Source: Elainella sp. Prado103
Lineage (GTDB): Bacteria; Cyanobacteriota; Cyanobacteriia; Elainellales; Elainellaceae
Length of the DNA stretch: 40,218 nt
Direction of reading: 5' to 3'
NCBI GenBank assembly: GCA_025454395.1
Contig: JALOOM010000088.1
Span: forward strand, 1 to 40,218
Shown here: piece by piece, positions 27,170 to 34,370 of the stretch
Position numbering within the stretch: the stretch's first letter is position 1
How the letters are laid out: every line of letters begins with the position of its first letter
The notes under the pieces: model-generated
What the model saw: the letters and a program-made list of their open reading frames with translations, nothing else
What the model was told of the DNA's origin: nothing
The model's database searches: none
Made by a program: the position numbers and the translations under genes

Positions 27170-28297
27170 CTAATACTGTAGGGCATCCTTTCGCTGAAAT
27201 TCTGTCCATTTGCGATCGATATAGCCAGAAAATTCTTGCTGGAACCGATCGGGCGAGAACTGAACCGCGTGCTGACGGAGCTTTTCAGGGTGAAATTGCT
27301 GGGATCGCGACTCAAAAAATTGGACGGCTTCGATCAGACTCTGCACCGTCTGGTCAGCAAACAGAATACCCGTTTGATGGGGAATCACAGTTTCGGTTGC
27401 GCCTCCCTTGCCATAGGCAATCACGGGGGCTCCCGCTGCTTGGGCTTCGACAATGGAAATGCCAAAATCCTCAGCCGCTGCAAACACAAATGCCTTACAG
27501 CGCTGCATCAGGTCAATCACTGTGGCTTCAGGCTGATGACTGAGAATCGTCACATTTGTACCAGCGATCGACTTCAGGTAGGCTCGATCGCCCCCATCTC
27601 CCACCACCACCAGCGGCAACCCCATCTCCGTGAAGGCCGCCACAATCAGATCGACCCGTTTGTAAGGTACAAATCGTGACAGAACAAAGTAGAATTCATC
27701 CCGTTGCATCGCGGGAACAAACCGATCGACTGCTACAGGCGGATAGATCACTTGGGCAGAGCGCCGGTAGGTTTTGCGAATTCGCCGCGCCACATAGCGA
27801 GAATTGGCAATGAAGTGATCCACACGATGGGCACTGGCCAGATCCCAGAGCCGCAGGTAGTGCAAAATCAACTGGGTTAAACCGGCCTTCAGCCCCCGAT
27901 CGAGCCGTGCTCCTTTCAAATACTGCTGCTGCAAATCCCAGGCATAGCGGACAGGTGTATGGACATAAGAAATATGAAGTTGATCAGCTCGCGTGATCAC
28001 TCCCTTGGCAACGGCGTGATGACTGGACAGAACCAAGTCATAGTCTGATAAATCGAACTGCTCGATCGCCAACGGCATCAAAGGGAGATAATTACGGAAA
28101 TGGGGGTTGGCAAACGGGAAGCGCTGCAAAAATGAAGTTTTAACCGGCTTGTGTTGAATAAAAAATTTCAGATCCGCAGGCAAAAACTCCACCAGGCTAA
28201 AGAGATCGGCATCCGGATACAACCGCAGCATTTGTTCTGCTACTCGCTCCGATCCGGCGTAGGTGACCAGCCATTCGTGAACTATAGCAGTTCGCAT
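27170..28297 (-). CDS. GT4-family glycosyltransferase
   Basis: 375 residues with the GT-B two-domain plan. The N-terminal domain begins MRTAIVHEWLVTYAGSERVA, with the Gly-rich acceptor loop, then YDLVLSSHHAVAKGV and HTPVRYAWDLQQQYL. The C-terminal domain carries DGGDRAYLKSIAG and the EX7E motif in AAEDFGISIVEAQAAGAPVI followed by GKGGATETVIP. It is cytosolic or membrane-associated and adds a sugar from an NDP donor, often mannose in related polysaccharide loci. It is the first gene of a two-gene operon with the initiating transferase 8 nt downstream. A gctcctgag/ctcaggagc-type ribosome site lies before the ATG. Confidence 0.9.
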   Translation of the reverse strand: MRTAIVHEWLVTYAGSERVAEQMLRLYPDADLFSLVEFLPADLKFFIQHKPVKTSFLQRFPFANPHFRNYLPLMPLAIEQFDLSDYDLVLSSHHAVAKGVITRADQLHISYVHTPVRYAWDLQQQYLKGARLDRGLKAGLTQLILHYLRLWDLASAHRVDHFIANSRYVARRIRKTYRRSAQVIYPPVAVDRFVPAMQRDEFYFVLSRFVPYKRVDLIVAAFTEMGLPLVVVGDGGDRAYLKSIAGTNVTILSHQPEATVIDLMQRCKAFVFAAAEDFGISIVEAQAAGAPVIAYGKGGATETVIPHQTGILFADQTVQSLIEAVQFFESRSQQFHPEKLRQHAVQFSPDRFQQEFSGYIDRKWTEFQRKDALQY

Positions 28298-28499
28298 TCT
28301 CGCTCCTGAGGTTCAGCAACACCTTAAATACTGCATCAAACACTGCATCTAGCTGAAGTTGTATTCTACACCCTAGCCATGTTCTGCAAAAATCGTCCCT
28401 GGTATCTTCTCAAAACCCCCTTCCTAATCAACAATGAGGATGTTGTCTTTCAGTAGACCGTCAACTTCCCCCATTTGGATGCAATCAGGAACAAATACC

Positions 28500-30581
28500 A
28501 TGGCGCAGCTTTGGCAAACGCTGACGGAAGGATGGAATTTCATCATGCAGTGGTTCACCCCTTCCATTTTTACTGGGCCGATCACCGATCCAGTCCCGGT
28601 TTTTCTGACCATTATCGCCATCATGCTGATTGCACCGTTGATCTTTGAACGGATCAAGCTACCGGGCGTGGTGGGTTTAATTCTGGCAGGTGTGATTGTT
28701 GGCCCCAATGGGTTCGGGTTGCTGGAGCGAGATAGCACGATCGTTCTGTTGGGCACAGTTGGCTTGTTGTTTCTAATGTTCATGGCTGGGCTGGAAACCA
28801 GTCTGGATGATTTGAAACATAATGCTAATAAAGCCATTACGTTCGGGTTGGCAACGTTTGCAGTCCCGATGGTGCTAGGGATAGCGGCAATGATGCTGCT
28901 CGATTATTCCTGGTTAGCTGCCATCCTGGTGGCTTCTTGCTTTGCCTCTCACACATTGTTGGCTTTGCCAGTCGCGAGTAAATTAGGGCTCATGCGATCA
29001 CAGGCAGTCACGATAACATTAGGGGGTACATTAATTACTAATGTATTGGCCTTATTAGTGTTAGCGATCGTTGTCAAAGCCCATCAAGGTAATTTAACGC
29101 TTAGCTTCTGGCTATTTTTAATTCCATCGCTTGGCTTTTACACCTTCGCAACCCTTTGGGGAGTACCCAAACTAGGGCGTTGGTTTTTCCGTCAATTTGG
29201 ACATGATGAAGGAGCAGAATTTACCTTTGTGGTGGCAACGCTGTTGGTCGTCTCCTATGCAGCAGAGCTGATCGACATCGAACCCATTATTGGGGCATTT
29301 CTAGCCGGGATTGCCATTACCCAACTGATTCCGCAACTCAGCCCCTTGATGAATCGGATCCAGTTTATTGGCAATACTCTCTTTGTGCCGTTTTTCCTGA
29401 TCTCGGTTGGAATGTTGGTCAACCCTGCGGTGTTGCTGCAAGAACCCCGATCGTTGATTGTCTCTGGAGTGATGGTTACCATTGCGCTGATAGCCAAATG
29501 GATCGCCGCTTCCGGTTCGGGAGCCCTCTTCAAATGGGATCGATCGAGCACTATGGTTGTGTTTGGGCTATCGGTGGCTCAGGCTGCTTCGACCCTGGCC
29601 GCCATTACTGTCGCCTACCAGATCGAACTGGTGGATCAACTGACCGTCAATGGTACGATCGCCATGATTTTGGTGACTTGCATTGCATCGCCTTGGATCA
29701 CCCAACGTTGGGGGCAGTCGATGAGCAGTGAACCCAGTCCGCAGCAAGAGCCCAATGATCTAGCCGCTGGGTCAGTCGCCCCAACTCATTACCGCATTCT
29801 GGTGCCCGTCTCTAACCCCAACACCGAAGATAACCTGTTGCAGGTCGCGCTCTTATTGGCCAAAAGCACTCAAGGCACGCTCATTCCCCTGCATATTTTG
29901 CTAGACCATGACGGTGCCGTGACTCCTGCGGCTAAAACGCGACAATCTCAACTGCTAGCTGCGGCCGAAACCGCTGCCCATGCGGCAGTTACAGAAGTTG
30001 AACCGATCGGGCGCATTGATGATGCCATTGACAAAGGAATTCTGCGCACTGCCCAAGAGCAGCAAGCGAATCTGATAGTTTGTGGCTGGAAGGGATATTC
30101 TACCTATCGAGATAACTTCTTCGGGGGCGCGATCGATAATGTGATCCGACGCACTACAGTTCCCGTATTTATTACCCGCTTTACCCACCCTATCAAAACG
30201 ACGCAGCGGGTATTCTTGGCGATCGACGAAACCGACTTGCTGGCCCCCAGTTTTGCCCAGCTATTGTCGTTATCTAGACTGCTGGCAGCCGAGCTGAAAG
30301 CCTCGTTTAGTATCTTGCATGTAGCTGGAGTTTCACGCCGCTTTTCTGCCAAATCAGATGGATTGACCCTACCGGCCGACCTATCGGTTGAACGGGTGCG
30401 GGGCAACTTTAACAGCTATGTGGCTCACCATCTCATATCTGACGATCTCTTAATTCTTACGGCTAAGGTCAACACTGATCTCTTGGGATTATCTACCTTG
30501 GGAGTCGGCTCAGAAACGATCGCTCACCAAAATCCATCCCTTTCTCTGATGGTGATGCATATTCCCCTCTCGTCATCCTGA
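28500..30581 (+). CDS. CPA2-type cation:proton antiporter with C-terminal universal stress domains
   Basis: About 693 residues from ATG 28500, chosen because agga lies 9 nt upstream; an earlier ATG at 28434 has no site. Residues about 25-420 form 11-13 membrane helices of the Na+/H+ exchanger fold, with FERIKLPGVVGLILAGVIVG, LLGTVGLLFLMFMAGLETSL, the GAFLAGIAITQLIP segment and IGNTLFVPFFLISVGMLVNP. The C-terminal 260 residues are two UspA-like domains (ILVPVSNPNTEDNLLQVALL; LIVCGWKGYS and VPVFITRF; then VFLAIDETDLLAPSFAQLLS). The domains probably bind nucleotide and gate transport. The ion (Na+ or K+) is not known. The gene is single and divergent from the polysaccharide operon. Confidence 0.9.
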   Translation: MAQLWQTLTEGWNFIMQWFTPSIFTGPITDPVPVFLTIIAIMLIAPLIFERIKLPGVVGLILAGVIVGPNGFGLLERDSTIVLLGTVGLLFLMFMAGLETSLDDLKHNANKAITFGLATFAVPMVLGIAAMMLLDYSWLAAILVASCFASHTLLALPVASKLGLMRSQAVTITLGGTLITNVLALLVLAIVVKAHQGNLTLSFWLFLIPSLGFYTFATLWGVPKLGRWFFRQFGHDEGAEFTFVVATLLVVSYAAELIDIEPIIGAFLAGIAITQLIPQLSPLMNRIQFIGNTLFVPFFLISVGMLVNPAVLLQEPRSLIVSGVMVTIALIAKWIAASGSGALFKWDRSSTMVVFGLSVAQAASTLAAITVAYQIELVDQLTVNGTIAMILVTCIASPWITQRWGQSMSSEPSPQQEPNDLAAGSVAPTHYRILVPVSNPNTEDNLLQVALLLAKSTQGTLIPLHILLDHDGAVTPAAKTRQSQLLAAAETAAHAAVTEVEPIGRIDDAIDKGILRTAQEQQANLIVCGWKGYSTYRDNFFGGAIDNVIRRTTVPVFITRFTHPIKTTQRVFLAIDETDLLAPSFAQLLSLSRLLAAELKASFSILHVAGVSRRFSAKSDGLTLPADLSVERVRGNFNSYVAHHLISDDLLILTAKVNTDLLGLSTLGVGSETIAHQNPSLSLMVMHIPLSSS

Positions 30582-30636
30582 AAACCCGCAATTGGAATTT
30601 TGGGCTGGATCGTCAAAGTCTGAATGACTCACGCAT

Positions 30637-30681
30637 CTTGAATTCCTGAAGTCTGAATTCCCGAAGCCGGAGTGGCCAAAG
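30637..30681. repeat. degenerate 15-bp array after the antiporter gene
   Basis: cttgaattcctgaag, tctgaattcccgaag and ccggagtggccaaag follow each other in 15-bp steps. The first two are 12 of 15 equal; the third is weak. Confidence 0.5.
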
Positions 30682-30746
30682 CCTAGGTAGTTCAGACTTT
30701 ATCGTTACTCATTCCTGATCTACCATATAAATCCACTTATTTAGGC

Positions 30747-30806
30747 GTTTACTTACGTGTTTACTTACGTGTTTACTTACGATTTATTTACGTATTTATC
30801 TATGCA
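30747..30806 (-). repeat. 12-bp tandem array beginning at the DUF2470 stop codon
   Basis: gtttacttacgt at 30747-30758 and 30759-30770, then diverging copies to 30806. Read on the minus strand, the gene's stop TAG starts the series, and nearly every following unit begins with TAA (taagtaaacacg and similar). One 11-bp unit breaks the frame. Confidence 0.8.
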
Positions 30807-31087
30807 TTTGCGTTCTGCCTTGCCTGTTTCATCATTTCGACCAACACATGATGAGCCTCTTTGGCATCTTGCAGTTCATGATCAAAGGTAACACGCACAG
30901 GAATTTCAGAGGTTTCATTGCGAGCCAGGAGATCCATCCCCTGAGCATCGATCTTGAGCATTGCAGCAGAGATGGCAGTTGCTGTGTTTCCATAAACCTG
31001 GGCGTAGAGCAGCACCGCATCTGCATGATCTTCATTCATATGTTTACAGATGCGATCGCTAATTTCGGGGGAGAATGGGTTTGTCAT
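30800..31087 (-). CDS. DUF2470-domain protein
   Basis: 95 residues forming one DUF2470 domain. Motifs are ISDRICKHMNEDHADAVLLY, the Met/Asp-rich MLKIDAQGMDLLAR and VRVTFDHELQDAKEAHHVLV. This domain is found at the end of heme-utilisation (HugZ-like) and pyridoxamine-oxidase-like split-barrel proteins, and alone in cyanobacteria. Its HMNxDH motif suggests heme or flavin handling, but the stand-alone form has no proven role. A 15-bp array lies just upstream (31121-31165) and a 12-bp array starts on its stop codon. Confidence 0.88.
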   Translation of the reverse strand: MTNPFSPEISDRICKHMNEDHADAVLLYAQVYGNTATAISAAMLKIDAQGMDLLARNETSEIPVRVTFDHELQDAKEAHHVLVEMMKQARQNANA

Positions 31088-31120
31088 AACAGAATAGAAA
31101 GAGGATCGATAGAAAAGTTG

Positions 31121-31165
31121 GCGAAAGTATTAGCAGCAGAAGTATTGGCAGCAGAAGTATTGGCA
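31121..31165. repeat. 15-bp tandem array upstream of the DUF2470 gene
   Basis: gcgaaagtattagca, gcagaagtattggca and gcagaagtattggca at 31121-31135, 31136-31150 and 31151-31165. The last two are identical. It lies in the leader region of the DUF2470 gene. Confidence 0.9.
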
Positions 31166-31240
31166 GGGATAACTGAAAAATGACGACAAAGGGAGTATTT
31201 AGATTGGATGCATGGATATGATCTAGATGCGAACCCATTC

Positions 31241-31360
31241 TCAATTGGCAGGAGTACCTTGTAAAAAGAAGATGCCCAACCGATAAAGATTAGCCCCAAT
31301 AAATGCCACAATCAAAATCAAAAACGCTACATTGACAATATTCCAAAGTTTTTGCAGCAC
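31241..31360 (-). CDS. possible 39-residue single-span membrane protein
   Basis: The frame from GTG at 31360 encodes 39 residues: a polar start (LQKLWNIVN), one hydrophobic helix (VAFLILIVAFIGANLYRLGI) and a short tail ending GTPAN. A purine-rich ribosome site (aaaggtgg) lies about 9 nt before the GTG. An earlier TTG at 31384 is also possible. The size and one-helix plan resemble the small subunits of photosynthetic complexes, but I do not recognise it as any known one. It lies upstream of DUF2470 on the same strand and may share a transcript. Confidence 0.4.
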   Translation of the reverse strand: MLQKLWNIVNVAFLILIVAFIGANLYRLGIFFLQGTPAN

Positions 31361-31609
31361 GATCGACGACCACCTTTGTTGCAAGTCTCCTTTTCCACTT
31401 TACCACTCCCCTGGACTCCTCTGCGGGAGTTCATGCCTGGACGGGAGCAGTCAAGACTGCATGATAAAAATTATCAAACTGCCAAAATTTCAGCTCTTTA
31501 TGATTAGCTCCTTTGATTAGCTCCTTTAAGGGCAATTCAATCGCGGTCACGAGAACTCTCATCCTCAGCGTCCTAGTCATAAGAACCCTAATGGTGCGTC
31601 ATGAGAGCA

Positions 31610-32023
31610 CTAATGATGCACTGATTCTGTAGTGGCCATACTCCAATCTGGACGCAGGTGCTTCGCCTGCCGCAAATAGGGGTGATGGATCTTGACATAG
31701 GGATCGGGCGTATTGACATGAATCAGACAGCGAATACAGCGTTCCAAGCTCCCTTCCACATGCATTTGTTGGACATCCAACAGGGGGACATTTTGCCAGT
31801 GAGGTCGTTCGCGAGCGATCGCGGCAGGAAAAATCGCATCCAGATCGCGAGTTGCTGAGAAAGTAGCGCTGACAATATCATCCGGGTCAATCGAGTTATG
31901 GGTTTCTAACTCATCTAATAATTCCGCTACCGCCTCTCGGATCGCCTCCACAGAGTTTTCTGAAGCGGTCGTCGCTCCCCGAATTGCCTTCACTTTCCAA
32001 CCCACAGACCAATCCTCCTGCAA
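31610..32023 (-). CDS. aroH: AroH-type chorismate mutase
   Basis: 137 residues, the normal AroH length. It converts chorismate to prephenate for phenylalanine and tyrosine, as a cytosolic trimer. Motifs are VKAIRGATTASENS with the active-site Arg, DIVSATFSATRDLDAIFPA, and HVEGSLERCIRCLIHVNT with the conserved Glu, Cys and Arg. The end YLRQAKHLRPD is also conserved. It follows sppA by 43 nt on the same strand; from memory the sppA-aroH pair is conserved in cyanobacteria. The true start may be a few codons later, since the core begins at GWKVKAIRG. A decayed repeat crosses its stop (31583-31624). Confidence 0.93.
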   Translation of the reverse strand: MQEDWSVGWKVKAIRGATTASENSVEAIREAVAELLDELETHNSIDPDDIVSATFSATRDLDAIFPAAIARERPHWQNVPLLDVQQMHVEGSLERCIRCLIHVNTPDPYVKIHHPYLRQAKHLRPDWSMATTESVHH

Positions 32024-32066
32024 AATGAATCACTCCCACTCATAGCTCAAATTTTGCCGATTGCCA

Positions 32067-32903
32067 TCAGGGACGGTAAAGCCAGAGCGGTAGCCCACTC
32101 ATGTTCAGCTCAAACTCCATCCATTCGAGCCCACTCGCAACTAAACCAGTCGCGAAATCAGAGGACATCTGCCCCCGCCCTGGAATCACTCGGCTCAGCA
32201 ACCCTTTTCGCTCTTCCAGGGTGTAACACTGAGTTTTATCCGGATCCAGTCCCACCAGTTCGGCCGCCCAACGGCGAGCATCTTCTTCTGTGCCTAGTCG
32301 ATCGACCACACCTAAAGCCAATGCCTGTTGCCCTGTAAAAATCCGGCCATCTGCAAAGCTGCGTACCGTTTCCACGGAGAGCTGGCGCGCCTCGGCCACT
32401 GTTTGCACAAACTGCTGATAGCTGGTATCGATCAACTCTTGCAAAATCGACTGTTCAGCATCAGTCAAGTCGCGATCGAAAGCCAAAATATCTTTATAAG
32501 GGCCAGACTTAATCACCTTAAAGGAGACTCCCACTTTATCCAGCAGGCGCTCCAAATTATTACCCCGCAAGATTACCCCAATACTGCCGGTGATGGTTCC
32601 CGGATTCGCCACAATATGATCCGCCCCCATACCAATATAGACCCCCCCTGATGCCGAAATATTGCCAAAACTGGCGACGATCTTGACTTTCTCTCGTAAC
32701 CGTTTGAGGGCACTATAAATTTCTTGAGAATCACCCACTGTGCCACCTGGACTATCAATCCGTAGCAGCAGGGCCGGAAACTTCCGTTCTTCGACTGTTT
32801 TGAGTGCTTCCAACAGGTGTTTACGGGTCGCACCTGCGATCACACCTGAGACTTCAATACGAGCAATTTGTTTGCGAAACCGGGGAGGAAAAGGCCAAAC
32901 CAT
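32067..32903 (-). CDS. sppA: signal peptide peptidase SppA, short form (S49)
   Basis: 278 residues, one S49 protease domain. These enzymes cut remnant signal peptides or thylakoid/plasma-membrane proteins; the cyanobacterial forms are linked to light acclimation. Motifs are LLLRIDSPGGTVGDSQEIYS, FGNISASGGVYIGMGADHIV (catalytic Ser), PGTITGSIGVI and KSGPYKDIL (general-base Lys). It lacks a clear N-terminal membrane helix, having MVWPFPPRFRKQIARIEVSG, so membrane association may be peripheral. The aroH gene follows after 43 nt. A nine-unit 16-bp array lies 30 bp upstream of the ATG. Confidence 0.93.
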   Translation of the reverse strand: MVWPFPPRFRKQIARIEVSGVIAGATRKHLLEALKTVEERKFPALLLRIDSPGGTVGDSQEIYSALKRLREKVKIVASFGNISASGGVYIGMGADHIVANPGTITGSIGVILRGNNLERLLDKVGVSFKVIKSGPYKDILAFDRDLTDAEQSILQELIDTSYQQFVQTVAEARQLSVETVRSFADGRIFTGQQALALGVVDRLGTEEDARRWAAELVGLDPDKTQCYTLEERKGLLSRVIPGRGQMSSDFATGLVASGLEWMEFELNMSGLPLWLYRP

Positions 32904-33251
32904 GCGTTGTTCTCTTTTGGGTCAACTGTGGGGCAACGGGTCGTGAAATCAACGGGTCGTGAAATCAACGGGTCGTAAAGTCAACTAATGAGTTGCGAAA
33001 TCGACGGGTCGTGAAATTAACAGGTCGTGAAATTAACAGGTTGTAAAGCCAACAGGTTGTAAAGCCAACAGGTTGTAAAGCCAACTAGAATCCACAGCCA
33101 ACAGGATACGGTCGTAGTATCTTAGTTTACTGAATTCAGAGGATTTCTGGCGTTCTTACTGTCCTGGAATCGGCAGACGATCTCAAAATTAAGCTTTACA
33201 CCAAGTTCAAAACAAAACTTAACTCAGAAAACTTAACTCAGAAAACTTAAC
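32904..33251. other. spacer with a long 16-bp array and a 14-bp array
   Basis: The leader of sppA (32904-32934) is followed by the 16-bp array at 32935-33082 and by the 14-bp array at 33214-33255. The 130 bp between show no gene or clear promoter. Confidence 0.7.
32935..33082. repeat. 16-bp tandem array, about nine units in two sub-types
   Basis: Units of aacgggtcgtgaaatc type (32935-32982), a diverged 20-bp unit, two intermediate units (33003-33034) and three identical aacaggttgtaaagcc units (33035-33082). The change from one sub-type to the other runs in order along the array, as expected for stepwise duplication. Confidence 0.92.
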
Positions 33252-33255
33252 TCAG
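33214..33255 (-). repeat. 14-bp tandem array running through the AEC gene stop codon
   Basis: aaaacttaactcag occurs three times without change at 33214-33227, 33228-33241 and 33242-33255. The leftward stop TGA is 33252-33254, inside the last unit. Confidence 0.92.
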
Positions 33256-34292
33256 AAGACCAATAACCAGAGGGGGAGCGTGAGGATGAGCAGTGCGGAG
33301 CTTAAGACAATGCTACTGGCAATCAGTTCACGATCCAGCTCATATTCCTCCGCTAAAATTAATCCAGCGAAAGCAGTTGGCATACCCGCCATCAACACTA
33401 GCGCCAGCCTTGCCTCCGGCAGCAAATGCAGTAGAGTCGCTGCTACCCCCACCACCCCTGGCAGCACCAACCCTTTGATCAAGCTCGGGGCAATTCCCAG
33501 CCTTAAACTTTGCCAACCTTGCAATTGGCTCAGCCGCATTCCCATCAACACCAAAGCCGTTGGAATCACTACCCAAACCGATCCTTGCAAACTGTTCTCC
33601 AAAGGCATCGGCAGTTCGATTGACTGGGTGAAGGAACCCACCATAAAAGCCCAAAGTGAAGGCACAGTTAACACATCTCGGAGCTGGATCCAACCGGGAG
33701 CTTGGCTAGCCCGGCCAAAATAGCTCGCTAGAAACACGCCAATCCCGTAAGTACCCAACACATTTTGGGTGATACTGTAGAGCACTAGCCAACCGAGATA
33801 GGAATCATTCACCAAGGTCGGGACGATTGCCAACCCGACAAAGCCTGTATTGCCAAAAATAGAGGCGAGCAAAAAACTACCTTGCCGGGGTCGATCCTCC
33901 CAATGCGGTGGAGAAGACACAGCCGGTATAGACTTCCCTAGTTCGCTCCAACTCAATGAAGGATCCTGAAGGGTTTGATCTAGATGAACGACCTCACTTG
34001 AGCACAACCCAGGCGGCAACTGAGGATAGCCACGCCGTAGACCCTGGAGGATGATCGCCGCTGCCAATAATCCCATTCCGATCGCAAAAACCGTGATGGG
34101 AGGAACCCAGGCAATTGCAGCAGACCAATGGGCTTGACGGGTGAGGGCAAAAATTTCTAAAGGCACCCCCAACCAGTACAGACTACGCCCAAGAAACTGG
34201 GGGAATCGATCGGGCAGCCAACGACACAGTAGCATCCCTGCCCCCACCCAAAAGAACAGCGGAAGGTAGGCACCAACAAGAGAATCGGTCAT
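33252..34292 (-). CDS. AEC (auxin efflux carrier) family transporter
   Basis: 346 residues with about ten membrane helices in two groups of five, split by a polar loop (about 92-135). Helices include YLPLFFWVGAGMLLCRWL, FLLASIFGNTGFVGLAIVPT (the AEC FGNTGF motif), SLWAFMVGSFTQSIELPMPL, GLVLPGVVGVAATLLHLLPE and VLMAGMPTAFAGLILAEEY. AEC proteins export organic anions such as malate or auxin-like molecules; the substrate cannot be told. It is 78 nt downstream of zipN/ftn2 on the same strand and may be read through from it. Confidence 0.9.
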   Translation of the reverse strand: MTDSLVGAYLPLFFWVGAGMLLCRWLPDRFPQFLGRSLYWLGVPLEIFALTRQAHWSAAIAWVPPITVFAIGMGLLAAAIILQGLRRGYPQLPPGLCSSEVVHLDQTLQDPSLSWSELGKSIPAVSSPPHWEDRPRQGSFLLASIFGNTGFVGLAIVPTLVNDSYLGWLVLYSITQNVLGTYGIGVFLASYFGRASQAPGWIQLRDVLTVPSLWAFMVGSFTQSIELPMPLENSLQGSVWVVIPTALVLMGMRLSQLQGWQSLRLGIAPSLIKGLVLPGVVGVAATLLHLLPEARLALVLMAGMPTAFAGLILAEEYELDRELIASSIVLSSALLILTLPLWLLVF

Positions 34293-34370
34293 TCAACCTA
34301 GGCTTGGGCTGGGACAGAACCCTCTCAGAGGGTCTTAAAAAACTCTGAAAAAGCCTGTTGAGAACAAATA

